64,000 nt of DNA from CAIWHR01 sp963816925 (GCA_963816925.1 CAWFMY010000006.1:1-64000), one strand, 5' to 3'; positions 16,332 to 24,387 are shown, counted from the first letter of the stretch. Numbers and translations are program-made. Notes: generated by a model not told the origin, from the letters alone.

Positions 16332-16898
16332 ATGACCGCAGATTTCATGCGTGACGTCGAGTCGAATCCCAGCAACAGCGCAATCTTGTCCCGCTGGTCA
16401 CGTCTCGACCTACCAGACTCCTGGCTAGTGGCCGGATGCCTGTTCCAGACCGTTTGGAATCTCAAAGCTGGCCGCATTCCGCAATCCGGGATCAAGGACT
16501 ACGATCTCTTCTACTTTGACTCATCTGACCTCAGCAAGGAAGGCGAGTTACGCGCCCAAATACACGCAGAGTCCGTCCTTGGGGACTTGGGCCTCAACGT
16601 CGAAGTCGTCAATCAGGCCCGCGTGCACCTGTGGTACCCCGAACACTTTGGGCAGTCATACCCACAGCTCGCTTCGGTCGAGGACGGCATCAGTCGCTTC
16701 CTTGTACTCGAAACCTGCGTGGGTGCCCGCCCAAAGCACTGTCATTCACCCTTTGGCCTCGCCGGAATTTACGCCGGTACGCTCACGCCCAACCCTCGAA
16801 CGCCGTACCCGGAACTCTTCGCCCGCAAGGTGGCCAGCTATCGAGAGCGGTGGAACTGGCTCACCGTTTCTCCGGACAGAGTAGAAAATGGCGCCTAA
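16332..16898 (+). CDS. Nucleotidyltransferase-fold protein (PF06042)
   Basis: A 188-residue protein of the bacterial nucleotidyltransferase group formerly DUF925. Motifs LPDSWLVAGCLFQTVWNL, GIKDYDLFYFD (the D-x-D metal site) and NQARVHLWYPEHFG are diagnostic. The substrate is unknown. The ATG is three bases after R' and the TAA overlaps R'', so the gene exactly fills the cassette. Confidence 0.9.
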   Translation: MTADFMRDVESNPSNSAILSRWSRLDLPDSWLVAGCLFQTVWNLKAGRIPQSGIKDYDLFYFDSSDLSKEGELRAQIHAESVLGDLGLNVEVVNQARVHLWYPEHFGQSYPQLASVEDGISRFLVLETCVGARPKHCHSPFGLAGIYAGTLTPNPRTPYPELFARKVASYRERWNWLTVSPDRVENGA

Positions 16899-16976
16899 CC
16901 CGGCGGTCAACACGGACGCCCCGTCGGCGGCGCTTCGCGCCCGCCGCGGGTCGCCGGTTACCTTGACACGTTAGGC
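16893..16976 (+). repeat. attC site
   Basis: Type A, 84 bp, consensus ends. Confidence 0.95.
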
Positions 16977-16987
16977 CTTCGGTTCCT

Positions 16988-18130
16988 ATGAGGCATCGTC
17001 TGCCCATGCTGCTCGGCCATATGGTCACAGTCCTCGGCGCCATGACTTTGGTGACGCATGCCATTGCCGCTGCGCCGCCTCCGTATTTCAAGGTTGTCAC
17101 GCTTGGAATGCTCCCTGGTGACGTGTTCAGCGTCGCGCGTGGCGTCAATCTCGCTCAGCATGCAGTGGGAAACAGCGACAATCTGACCAGGCGCGCATTC
17201 ATATGGGATGCCATTCACGGAATGCGCGATTTGGGACGGTTGCCAGGAGGAACGCTCAGCATCGCATACAGCATTAACAATCACGACGTCGTGGTTGGCT
17301 ACGCCGATACACCAGCGGGCAACCGCGCGTTCATCTGGGATCAGGTCAACGGCATGCGCTCGCTGGGCACGTTGCCCGGCGGCCGCAACAGCTATGCGTT
17401 TGCCATCAACGATCTCGGACAGGTCGCAGGATATAGCGACGGCAATTTCGGAGAACGCGCGTTTATTTGGGACGCCGTGAGCGGGATGCACTCGCTGGGG
17501 ACGCTCCCTGGCGATTTGGAAAGCCAAGGATGGGGAATTAACGCCCTTGGTCAAGTCATTGGACGCAGTTCCCTTGGCGCGGACACGCGGGCATTCATTT
17601 CTGATGCAACCGGCGCATTGCATTCACTGGGCGACGTTCCGGGTGGCGATGGTATTCGAGTGGTTCCGAACGACGTGAATGACGACGGTCAGGTGGTTGG
17701 CCAGTCGGGGGGAACCAGTGTCCCGTTTATCTGGGACGTCACTGCCGGCATGCACCAGTTGGCACTTCTACCGACATTTACGGGTGGGGCCGCAACTGCG
17801 CTCAACAGTGGCGATCTGATCGCCGGCTACATGCGAGATTTCGGCGGAGACTCGATCTCTGCATTGTGGGTGGCTGGAACACCTTATGACCTGGACGCGC
17901 TTATTCTTACGCCGGGTTTGCATATCCAGCCGCCAAGCCACATCACCAGTACGCGAGTCATTGCTTCCTACGGCTGCACCCCGCCTCCTTTGACCTGCCA
18001 AGCGGTTCTCCTTCTCCCCGATGCGAGCGACGCAGCATCAGTTCCCATGCTGCCAGGTGCTTGGTTGGGGCTACTATCGCTCGCCTTGCTGACTACGGCG
18101 GTTTGTTGTCTAAAGTCTCGCGTTCGTTAG
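16988..18130 (+). CDS. HAF-repeat exported protein with C-terminal sorting-like tail
   Basis: A 380-residue protein: signal peptide (to about residue 29), then six to seven repeats of about 40 residues of the form RAFIWD--GMRDLG-LPGG---A--IN--G-VVGY, the HAF repeat (TIGR02913). It closes with VPMLPGAWLGLLSLALLTTAVCC and a basic KSRVR, which resembles PEP-CTERM-type sorting signals (anchor helix plus basic end). Probably exported and processed. Its stop TAG is formed by a GTTAGGC at 18126-18132 that looks like an attC tail, so the native C-terminus may have been altered. Confidence 0.8.
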   Translation: MRHRLPMLLGHMVTVLGAMTLVTHAIAAAPPPYFKVVTLGMLPGDVFSVARGVNLAQHAVGNSDNLTRRAFIWDAIHGMRDLGRLPGGTLSIAYSINNHDVVVGYADTPAGNRAFIWDQVNGMRSLGTLPGGRNSYAFAINDLGQVAGYSDGNFGERAFIWDAVSGMHSLGTLPGDLESQGWGINALGQVIGRSSLGADTRAFISDATGALHSLGDVPGGDGIRVVPNDVNDDGQVVGQSGGTSVPFIWDVTAGMHQLALLPTFTGGAATALNSGDLIAGYMRDFGGDSISALWVAGTPYDLDALILTPGLHIQPPSHITSTRVIASYGCTPPPLTCQAVLLLPDASDAASVPMLPGAWLGLLSLALLTTAVCCLKSRVR

Positions 18131-18132
18131 GC
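18126..18132 (+). repeat. Isolated attC R' box
   Basis: TTCGTTAGGC at the end of the HAF gene matches the last bases of an attC, but no arms are present. Probable deletion scar, or chance. Confidence 0.45.
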
Positions 18133-18278
18133 CAAACTCACATGAGGTCGCACTAGCCTTATCGTCGTGCTAAACAGCGCGGCAGTCGGGTGGTTGGCGG
18201 CGCCAAATCCAGTAGCGTATGTATCTGTCCGGTTTTATCAGCCACGCACAAGCGGTCTTGCCAGAGAAACAAAGTGCG
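18133..18278 (+). other. Gene-less segment before attC
   Basis: No frame with a plausible start or motif; I see nothing functional. Together with the attC and the leader of the next gene it forms a 370-base stretch without a coding sequence. Confidence 0.5.
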
Positions 18279-18362
18279 GCCTAACCTCTCGGTCAACACG
18301 GACGCCCCGCCGGCAGCGCTTCGCGCCCGCCGCGGGTCGCCGGTTACCTTGATACGTTAGGC
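18279..18362 (+). repeat. attC site
   Basis: Type A, 84 bp, consensus ends. Confidence 0.95.
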
Positions 18363-18502
18363 CTCATTCCCCATTGGGGACGCCCTATTGCAAAAAATCT
18401 GCGATGATCTAATCCGGGAGAATCGGGCTCGTACAATTCTGCACTACGGTTCTCGCGCGAATGGCTCGGCCAATCAATTTATTCACACACAAATGGGGGG
18501 AC

Positions 18503-19258
18503 ATGATGAACACAGGTTTACGCAAGCTCGGAGTGCTGGTCGCGACGGCAGCGTTGTGGTTCCTGGGAGCAACCGTGCTAGTGCCGCAGACGGCCGCGGC
18601 GAAGGCGCCGAACATCGATCCCACATCCTGTGGAGCCGGGGCCGGGCCGATTGGCGATTACTGTTTCTTCATTGATACTGGCGAGGACGTCGTCATCGCG
18701 CATGGATCGTGCAACGGGTTATATTCGTGCATCGCTCTCGGAAACGGCACCCGTATCGGCCACGATTCCTGCAACGACATGGACGCCTGTGCGGGTGCCG
18801 CAGCCTTCGACGGAAGCAGCACCATCGGTAACGGCTCCTGCAATGGTCCAGATGCCTGCTCTAGCACTGGATTTGCTGGCGGAAGCAGCAGCATCGGTAG
18901 CGGCTCCTGCAATGCCGACGGAGCCTGCCGCATCGCCGGAGCCTTCGACGGAAGCGGCAGCACCATCGGTAACGGCTCCTGCAATGGTGAGGGTGCCTGT
19001 CTGGACGCCGGAGGCTCCGGCAGAAGCCACGTCAACAACAACTCCTGCAATGACCCGTTCGCCTGCGTGGATGCCGGAGCCAACGGCGGAAACAGCACCA
19101 TCGGCAACAACTCCTGCAATGGCCTTGAAGCCTGCGAGCAGGCCGGAATCAACGGAAGCAGCGTCGTCGGCAACCGTTCCTGCAATGTCGCGAACGTCTG
19201 CGCGTTTGTTGGAACTTCTGGTTCCCACAGCGACATCGGCAACAACAAGTTCAACTGA
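18503..19258 (+). CDS. Secreted cysteine-repeat protein
   Basis: About 251 residues from ATG 18503 (ATG 18506 also possible), preceded by GGGGGGA. A signal peptide (ATAALWFLGATVLVP...AAAKA) leads into eight imperfect repeats of 25-30 residues built on IG-GSCNG--AC, each with a paired C-x(6-7)-C. Such regularity suggests a beta-solenoid held by one disulfide per coil. Surface or secreted location is inferred; no function recognised. The earlier ATG at 18461 is less likely because it lacks an SD. A strong terminator follows. Confidence 0.75.
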   Translation: MMNTGLRKLGVLVATAALWFLGATVLVPQTAAAKAPNIDPTSCGAGAGPIGDYCFFIDTGEDVVIAHGSCNGLYSCIALGNGTRIGHDSCNDMDACAGAAAFDGSSTIGNGSCNGPDACSSTGFAGGSSSIGSGSCNADGACRIAGAFDGSGSTIGNGSCNGEGACLDAGGSGRSHVNNNSCNDPFACVDAGANGGNSTIGNNSCNGLEACEQAGINGSSVVGNRSCNVANVCAFVGTSGSHSDIGNNKFN

Positions 19259-19284
19259 TCGAGCGCAGCGGCACTCAGCGCGCG

Positions 19285-19313
19285 AACCCCGCCCACGTGG
19301 CGGGGTTTCCTTT
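19285..19313 (+). terminator. Intrinsic terminator
   Basis: Perfect 9-bp stem AACCCCGCC / GGCGGGGTT (19285-19293 and 19299-19307) with a five-base loop, then TCCTTTG. It lies 26 bases after the cysteine-repeat gene. A cassette with its own terminator is unusual in this array. Confidence 0.8.
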
Positions 19314-19466
19314 GTGCGTTGCCGCAGGATCGCGCAGCCGGTGTCATCGCCTTGCGCACGATTTTTGCGTCTGTGCCACGGGCGCATCGTTCCGCCGAAG
19401 CCGTTGGTAGACTTGGCTGAATTGCTGCAATTCTTCGCGGTTACCGGGGCAAGGCATGAGTCAGCG

Positions 19467-19550
19467 GCCTAACCAGGCGGTCAACACGGACGCCCCGTCG
19501 GCGGCGCTTCGCGCCCGCCACGGGTCGCCGGTTACCGTGGTAAGTTAGGC
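19467..19550 (+). repeat. attC site
   Basis: Type A, 84 bp, consensus ends. The 150 bases between terminator and attC hold no gene. Confidence 0.93.
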
Positions 19551-19553
19551 AGC

Positions 19554-20003
19554 ATGTCGACCGCGGAGCCAATGTCGAATGTTCTAAGTATCGCCGTGGA
19601 AGTACCCTCGACTGAGCTTAAGCGGACAATTTTCGATGGGCTATTTCATTCAAATGTTGAGCGCACCAGCGACGGAAAGATCGAACGCCTTTGCGTCGTT
19701 GCGCGAGGCCCAGCCGGTGCATTTATCGGCGGAATATATGGCGAGATTTATTGGGGTTGGCTTCACGTCTTGGCTCTTTGGGTTGCTCCGCCATCGCGGC
19801 GTCAACGCCTAGGCACCAGACTACTTTCTCGCGCGGAAGGCGAAGCCTTCGCGAGAGGTTGTCATGGCGCTTATCTCGACACCTTCTCATTTCAAAGTGT
19901 CGGCCTCTATACTCGTGCAGGCTACGAAATATTCGGCTCGCTTGAACACTACCCCGCCGAGCATTCTCGGTATTTCCTTCGAAAGGCGTTGCATGCTGCC
20001 TAA
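19554..20003 (+). CDS. GNAT family N-acetyltransferase
   Basis: A 149-residue protein from the ATG three bases after R'. The acetyl-CoA-binding motif A is LHVLALWVAPPSRRQRLGTRLLSRAEGEAFARG (about residues 64-96), followed by YLDTFSFQSVGLYTRAGYEIFG, typical of motif B. The acceptor substrate cannot be inferred. The stop TAA overlaps R''. Confidence 0.88.
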   Translation: MSTAEPMSNVLSIAVEVPSTELKRTIFDGLFHSNVERTSDGKIERLCVVARGPAGAFIGGIYGEIYWGWLHVLALWVAPPSRRQRLGTRLLSRAEGEAFARGCHGAYLDTFSFQSVGLYTRAGYEIFGSLEHYPAEHSRYFLRKALHAA

Positions 20004-20081
20004 CCCGGCGGTCAACACGGACGCCTCGTCGGCAGCGCTTCGCGCCGGCCGCGGGTCGCCGGTTACCTTGATACGTTAGGC
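19998..20081 (+). repeat. attC site
   Basis: Type A, 84 bp, consensus ends. Confidence 0.95.
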
Positions 20082-20087
20082 CTGACC

Positions 20088-20663
20088 ATGCGCGCACTCG
20101 CGGCCGTAATGTCTGCATCCTTGCTTATGGCGTGCGATGGCAACATCGAGAAGTCGGGAAGTTCGTTTTTCGACTCGAAAGACAATGTAGTAATACTCGC
20201 GAAGAACCCAGTCGTTCTACAGCCTACGCCACTCGCATTTACGTCCATCGAGCAGATGAGTGTTCTGGGCGAGTGGTCCTCCGTTTGCCTTGTACTGCGT
20301 GACGGAGTGCCGCTTGACCAGAACTTCGTCATGGACGCGAAGTTTGCCGAAGCACTCGCTGGTTCGGACATTAACGTGACTGTTTACCTAACCGACGGAA
20401 GTCACAAATCGCTTCAGCCCCCGATGAAAGGCTGGAGAAAATACGGTCTCGTCCTACCGAAAGACGAACTGTCCGCGTGCGCAGCGGCGGCATGCGGTTC
20501 ACGCTTGCCTAAAGGTTCTATGATTGCAAAGGTCGAAATCACATCTCGCCCAAGTCTAGTGGTAAAGGGGTTGTACTGGCACTCCTCTCCGGATTTGCCG
20601 CAACCGTCTAAGCCTGCCGCAGATGTGCAGGCAAATAGCTGTGGCAAAAATGGTCCGGCCTAA
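20088..20663 (+). CDS. Lipoprotein of unknown function
   Basis: A 191-residue protein. Signal peptide MRALAAVMSASLLMAC has a lipobox LMAC (cysteine 16). The +2 residue is Asp, the classical inner-membrane retention signal. The mature region has four more cysteines in the C-terminal half (ACAAAACG..., NSCGKNG), suggesting disulfides. Family not recognised. The TAA overlaps R''. Confidence 0.75.
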   Translation: MRALAAVMSASLLMACDGNIEKSGSSFFDSKDNVVILAKNPVVLQPTPLAFTSIEQMSVLGEWSSVCLVLRDGVPLDQNFVMDAKFAEALAGSDINVTVYLTDGSHKSLQPPMKGWRKYGLVLPKDELSACAAAACGSRLPKGSMIAKVEITSRPSLVVKGLYWHSSPDLPQPSKPAADVQANSCGKNGPA

Positions 20664-20741
20664 CCCCGCGGTCAACACGGACGCCCCGTCGGCGGGGCTT
20701 CGCGCCCGCCGCGGGTCGCCAGTTACCTTGGTTCGTTAGGC
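20658..20741 (+). repeat. attC site
   Basis: Type A, 84 bp, consensus ends. Confidence 0.95.
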
Positions 20742-20768
20742 CTCAAGCACTACGTGCTCGGGCCAATC

Positions 20769-20797
20769 TTGCGCTGTAACTACATTGTAGTTATAAT
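20769..20797 (+). promoter_or_regulatory. brnTA promoter with palindromic operator
   Basis: TTGCGC (20769-20774), 17-base spacer, perfect TATAAT (20792-20797). An inverted repeat TAACTACA-T-TGTAGTTA (20777-20793) fills the spacer and overlaps the -10 box, the expected position for autorepression by the BrnA antitoxin (inference from how BrnTA modules are regulated). Confidence 0.75.
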
Positions 20798-20803
20798 TGC
20801 TGC

Positions 20804-21086
20804 GTGAGCACGCTTCGCTTCGAATGGGACGAACGCAAGGCTGCAGCAAATGCGAAAAAACATGGCGTCTCATTTGATGAGGCGCGTACCGTCTTCTTCG
20901 ATGAGCGTGCTCGCTTGATCGATGATCCAGACCATTCGCGAGGACGACGAGCGCTTCATCTTGCTTGGCTTGAGCAGCTCGCTTCGGATGCTCCTCGTCT
21001 GTCATTGTTATCGTGGCGCGGGCAATGTCATTCGTATCATCTCCGCCCGAAAGGCGACTGCCCACGAATCGAAGGCTTATCGATAA
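20804..21086 (+). pseudogene. BrnT toxin, frameshifted
   Basis: The first 45 residues from GTG 20804 are a typical BrnT start (FEWDERKAAANAKKHGVSFDEA, then DDPDHS). The rest of BrnT (DDERFILLGLSSSLRMLL, NVIRIISARKATAHESKAYR, stop 21084-21086) continues only in another frame, one base out, from about 20940. One extra base near CATTCGCGAGG explains this. Either the ribonuclease toxin is dead while its antitoxin survives, or the base is a sequencing error. An alternative uninterrupted frame runs to 21178 but has no BrnT features in its second half. Confidence 0.85.
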
Positions 21087-21095
21087 AGGTGCCCT

Positions 21096-21305
21096 ATGCG
21101 CAAAGAATACGACTTTGCGAAATCTCGAAAGAATCCATATGCATCACAGTTGAAGAAGCAAATCACGATTCGCCTTGATGAAGACGCGATCACCTATTTC
21201 AAGTCTGTGTCCGAAGAAGTTGGCATTCCATATCAGAGCCTCATCAATCTATATCTTCGCGATTGTGCGGCTTCTCATCGCAAGCTTAGCCTCGATTGGA
21301 AGTAG
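21096..21305 (+). CDS. BrnA antitoxin
   Basis: A 69-residue ribbon-helix-helix antitoxin. MRKEYDFAKSRKNPY is the BrnA N-terminus, then KQITIRLDEDAITYFKSVSEE and GIPYQSLINLYLRDC. AAGGTG lies upstream of ATG 21096. It would bind BrnT and repress the palindromic promoter at 20777. It appears intact although its toxin partner is frameshifted. Confidence 0.9.
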   Translation: MRKEYDFAKSRKNPYASQLKKQITIRLDEDAITYFKSVSEEVGIPYQSLINLYLRDCAASHRKLSLDWK

Positions 21306-21326
21306 TGGGCATTTTCGCGCATTGAG

Positions 21327-21409
21327 GCCTAACCCGTCGCTCAACACGGACGTCCCGTCGGCAGCGCTTCGCGCCGCCGCGGGCCGCCGGTTAGCTTGAT
21401 ACGTTAGGC
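21327..21409 (+). repeat. attC site
   Basis: Type A (right arm GGGCCGCCGGTTAGCTTG), 83 bp, consensus ends. Confidence 0.94.
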
Positions 21410-21415
21410 CGCAAT

Positions 21416-21755
21416 ATGCACCGACCACCACGCCGTGTCGTTCTAGAACACCGCGGATTCCGCGAGGCAAGTATTTGTTTGGTTCTTTGTCGCGATATCG
21501 ATACTCGTTGCCGTTGCGACCAAACTCTACCGAGATGGGGCATCGGACATCGGCTATGTCGTCTTGATGTCCGTTGCGGCGGTCATCGCATTAGCCATCG
21601 TTCCGCCGAAGCGTTTCACTTCAATGCGCGGGGCAACTCGCGATTGGGAGGACGACGAATCATATGGACCTGTTGCAAGGCATGGCGAATCCGATGCCAA
21701 TATTGGCCAGTCGGCTGACTCGACGGCAATCAAAGTTCCAAGAGCGATGAGGCCT
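21416..21755 (+). pseudogene. Membrane protein remnant, probably frameshifted
   Basis: An N-terminal frame begins MHRPPRRVVLEHRGFREAS at 21416. A second frame, open from about 21470 without a usable start, continues as a transmembrane stretch FVAISILVAVATKLYRDG and VLMSVAAVIALAIVPPKRF with a polar tail. Joined, they give a plausible protein of about 110 residues with two helices. One frameshift around 21480-21490 would separate them. Family not recognised. Confidence 0.45.
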
Positions 21756-21839
21756 AACCCGGCGCGTCAACGCGGACGTCCCGCGTGCGGGGGCTGCGCC
21801 CGCCGCAGCGGGCCGCCGGTTAGCTCGATTCCGTTAGGC
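21752..21839 (+). repeat. attC site
   Basis: Type A variant with two inserted bases near the left inner arm, 88 bp, consensus R'' and R'. Confidence 0.92.
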
Positions 21840-21871
21840 CGCTTTGGTCGCGACCCACACGAGGCCGCTGA

Positions 21872-22250
21872 ATGTTCCAGCAAGCCTACGCAAGCCTCTT
21901 GAGCCAGCTCGCCGAGATGCCGCCATTCCTCCACCATGCTCTTGCTGGGCTGCCGACCGAACTACTTCAACGTCTGCCCGCGGATGACAAGTCGCCGCTG
22001 TTGGAGCACCTCTGGCACATTCGTGATTGCGAGTCCGACCTTTATGGTTTGCGCATTCATCGGGTACTCCGCCAGTCTCGGCCAAACCTGGAGTCCGGTC
22101 GACGTCGAGCAATTGGCCCGCTGAGCGGGGCTATTTGCAGCGTGACGGCGACGTCGGCTATAGCTGAGTTTGCGTCCTTACGAAACGAATTGATCTCCGA
22201 CCTAAGGCGGCTCGAAGAGCCGTCCATTTCTCGGGTCGGTATTCGGTTGC
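21872..22250 (+). pseudogene. DinB-like protein, frameshifted and truncated
   Basis: The first 70 residues (LPTELLQRLPADDKSPLLEHLWHIRDCESDLYGLRIHR) match the DinB/DUF664-type four-helix metalloenzyme family, including the H-x(3)-D-x-E style metal site. After that the reading frame wanders: WPAERGYLQRDGD appears in another frame, then FASLRNELISDLRRLEE returns to the first. At least two compensating shifts are present, and the end runs straight into an attC R' box, so the C-terminus is lost. Confidence 0.7.
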
Positions 22251-22257
22251 GTTAGGC
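22251..22257 (+). repeat. Isolated attC R' box
   Basis: GTTAGGC directly after the DinB remnant; upstream GGGTCGGTATTCGGTTGC only weakly resembles an attC right arm. Marks the left end of a composite cassette. Confidence 0.55.
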
Positions 22258-22260
22258 CGC

Positions 22261-22563
22261 ATGTCACGCGCCACGTTCTATGTCTTCGACCTTGATGGAA
22301 CCATTAGCGATCCGGTGGTTGGGATCGGTCGCTCCCTGAACCATGCGCTTGAGTACTTCGGCTACCCCTCGATTGAGGAGAGCGAAGTGTCACAGTTCGT
22401 TGGCCCGCCACTTGATCAGACTTTTGCGTCGCTCGTTGGCACCGCGTCCCCCGAGCACATCGCCGCGTTGGTTTCAAAGTATCGCGAGCGTTACGCGGAC
22501 ATCGGCTTTTCTGAGAACGTAATCTATCCAGGCATTCGCGAAGTACTGCAGGCCCTGCAGGAA
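22261..22563 (+). pseudogene. HAD-superfamily hydrolase, N-terminal fragment
   Basis: Starts ATG 22261 three bases after R'. FYVFDLDGTISDP is HAD motif I with both catalytic aspartates; the cap region VGIGRSLNHALEYFGYP and FVGPPLDQTFASL resembles phosphoglycolate-phosphatase-like proteins. After GIREVLQALQE (about residue 101) the sequence switches abruptly to an unrelated protein, so motifs II-IV are missing. The fused frame continues to 22818. Confidence 0.75.
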
Positions 22564-23062
22564 GACTTCTATAACAACGACGTGGCGCTCGCCGGCGAGC
22601 CCCACAAGGATGTTTTCGTCGGCGTGTTCAAGCGTGGAGAGGAGCTCGTCGGCATGTGGTCCTGGGAGCAGGTTCCCGACACCCTGTCGATGTATGGACG
22701 GTTGATCATCGTCGCGCCGCGCACCGGGAGGCGAAATTGGCCTCGAAGGTCATGCCGCTGGCGGAGCTTGCCGGACGGGCGATGGGCGCGGAATTCCTGT
22801 TCGGCCTGGCCACGCTGAAGATTCCCCACATGCAGCGTGCGCTCGAAAGCGCCGGGTACCAGCTCATCGGCTTCACATCCGGCTACGACCGCGAGGAGGT
22901 CGCGCCGGGCGTCGTCAAACGTGTATTCGAAGCGGTCTACACGAAAGTGCTGGTGCCCCAGGCGGAACTGCTTCGTCCCGACCCGAATAACCTCACGCCG
23001 ACGGCACGGGCGCTGTTCGAGGTGTTGTTTCCAGGTTCGCCTGCGCCAATACCGCGCGGGCG
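22564..23062 (+). pseudogene. Conserved protein of unknown family, internal frameshift
   Basis: A fragment with strong similarity to the product at 43224: GLATLKIPHMQRALESAG, GYDREEVAPGVVKRV and DPNNLTPTARALFEVLFP. The first half (GEPHKDVFVGVFKRGEELV) is in the HAD frame and the second half in a different frame, with the shift near 22720. Some features recall GNAT acyltransferases, but I cannot assign the family. It lacks its own start and is sandwiched between HAD and BrnT debris. Confidence 0.6.
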
Positions 23063-23193
23063 CTTCATTTCGATTGGAATGAACGTGTTCGGTCATTCTC
23101 CGCGTAGTCGCTTATGCGCTCCGCAATGAGGATGCACGAATCATCTCGGTGCGCACAGCAGAACCGAAGGAAATCCGAGCCTATGAAAAATGA
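23063..23193 (+). pseudogene. BrnT toxin with internal deletion
   Basis: LHFDWNERV (BrnT N-terminus) is followed almost directly, in another frame, by the BrnT C-terminus RVVAYALRNEDARIISVRTA and PKEIRAYEK with stop TGA at 23191. The central half of the toxin is deleted. The stop overlaps the start of the antitoxin downstream, the normal brnT-brnA arrangement. Confidence 0.8.
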
Positions 23194-23434
23194 GTATGAC
23201 TTTTCCAAAGCCAAACGCGGAGCTGTTCTCTCGTCCGAGGGCAAGACGCGCATCACCATTTACCTAGACGATGTTGTGATTGAACGCTTCAGGGCCCTTT
23301 CGGACAAGACCGGGCGGGGATATCAGACCTTGGTCAATGAAGTATTGCGCGCACACCTGGGTGTCGATGAAAAGCCGCTTACGGCTACAGCATTGCGGCG
23401 CATTCTTCGCGAGGAGCTGGCGCAGCATGGCTGA
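23183..23434 (+). CDS. BrnA-like antitoxin, orphan
   Basis: An 83-residue antitoxin: MKNEYDFSKAKRG, TRITIYLDDVVIERFRALSDKTGRGYQTLVNEVLR and a C-terminal extension TALRRILREEL. ATG 23183 overlaps the stop of the deleted BrnT. It appears intact, making a second toxin-less brnA in the array; it could act as an anti-addiction antitoxin (inference). No promoter-like sequence remains immediately upstream. Confidence 0.85.
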   Translation: MKNEYDFSKAKRGAVLSSEGKTRITIYLDDVVIERFRALSDKTGRGYQTLVNEVLRAHLGVDEKPLTATALRRILREELAQHG

Positions 23435-23440
23435 CACGGG

Positions 23441-23524
23441 GCCTAACCCGGCGGTCAACACGGACGCACCGTCGGCGGCGCTTCGCGCCGGCCGCGGCTC
23501 GCCGGTTACCTTCGTTCGTTAGGG
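23441..23524 (+). repeat. attC site with R' GTTAGGG
   Basis: Type A, 84 bp, R'' GCCTAAC. TTAGGG belongs to the next cassette. Confidence 0.94.
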
Positions 23525-23532
23525 CTCTTCAT

Positions 23533-23925
23533 ATGCCAGCGGAAATCCGCGCATTCTTCGAACAATATCGCGAGGCGTTTGATCGGCTTGACGGTGATGC
23601 CATAGCGCGGCTTTACGCCGTCCCCAGTGGTATCGCCTCGGACAGCGGCTACACTCACTGGCCCGCGTTTGAGCCAATACGCGAAAACATGGGAGCACTC
23701 TGCACTCTCTACCGAGATAATGGCTATGTCTCCGCTACATTCATGCCAGTTACATTTATCTCGCAGGGCGAAAATTTTGCCGTCGCCGACATTTTGTGGA
23801 ACATTGAGCGCAGTGGTCGACAGGAGCCTTGGCGCTTTAACACCACATACAACCTGATGCGAACTTCAGAGGGTTGGCGAGTGCTCCTTTGTACTGCCTA
23901 CAGTGAGCAAAAGCTCAATGCATAG
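23533..23925 (+). CDS. NTF2-like protein
   Basis: A 130-residue protein with a SnoaL/NTF2-type start EIRAFFEQYREAFDRLDGDAIARLYAVPSGI, a central YVSATFMPVTFISQGENFAVADILWNIE and a C-terminal strand YNLMRTSEGWRVLLCTAYSE. Soluble, likely a dimeric alpha+beta cone; substrate unknown. The ATG is eight bases after R'. Confidence 0.75.
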   Translation: MPAEIRAFFEQYREAFDRLDGDAIARLYAVPSGIASDSGYTHWPAFEPIRENMGALCTLYRDNGYVSATFMPVTFISQGENFAVADILWNIERSGRQEPWRFNTTYNLMRTSEGWRVLLCTAYSEQKLNA

Positions 23926-23931
23926 GCTGAG

Positions 23932-24015
23932 CCCTAACCCGTCGCTCAAACTGGACGTCCCGCATGCCTGGGCTGCGCCCACGGGCGGGTCGCCGGTTAC
24001 CTTCGTTCGTTAGGC
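23932..24015 (+). repeat. attC site with R'' CCCTAAC
   Basis: Type A variant, 84 bp. R'' is the exact complement of this cassette's 5' TTAGGG; R' GTTAGGC. Confidence 0.94.
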
Positions 24016-24018
24016 ATC

Positions 24019-24387
24019 ATGCCAATCGTTACGGTCGAGGTTGTCGTCGATCTTGATCGCACCCTTAACCTGAATCTTGCCCAGGCACTGGCCAATGCCA
24101 TTGGCCGCTCGCTTGCCTCGCCGCCTGGTCAAACCTGGGTTCGGCTTAACGTCCTTGGACGCAATGCCTACGCCGAAAACGAGCATGTCGTTGATGCCGA
24201 TGCCCTACCAGTTTTTGTTACCGTGCTTAAACGCCAGGTGCCGCTCGGCGCCGAGCTACAGGCCGAGGTCACCGCGCTCACTCAGGCCGTCGCACAAGTG
24301 CTGGCTCGGCCTGCGGAGTACGTCCACGTTGAATACGCGGCCGCCGCTGCCAATCGGTTGGCGTTCGGCGGTAAGCTCGTTCAATGA
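24019..24387 (+). CDS. Tautomerase-fold (MIF/CHMI-like) protein
   Basis: A 122-residue protein whose second residue is proline (MPIVTVEVVVDLD), the expected catalytic Pro1 of the tautomerase superfamily after removal of Met. Later WVRLNVLGRNAYAEN and PLGAELQAEVTALTQAVAQVLARPAEYVHVEY fit the beta-alpha-beta repeats of CHMI-like members. Substrate unknown. The ATG is three bases after R'. Confidence 0.75.
   Translation: MPIVTVEVVVDLDRTLNLNLAQALANAIGRSLASPPGQTWVRLNVLGRNAYAENEHVVDADALPVFVTVLKRQVPLGAELQAEVTALTQAVAQVLARPAEYVHVEYAAAAANRLAFGGKLVQ

Noticed and set aside
18630..19472. Long overlapping frames on both strands over the cysteine-repeat gene
   Set aside because: They mirror the repetitive sequence of the true gene and give low-complexity Ala/Pro/Thr/Glu proteins without start signals.
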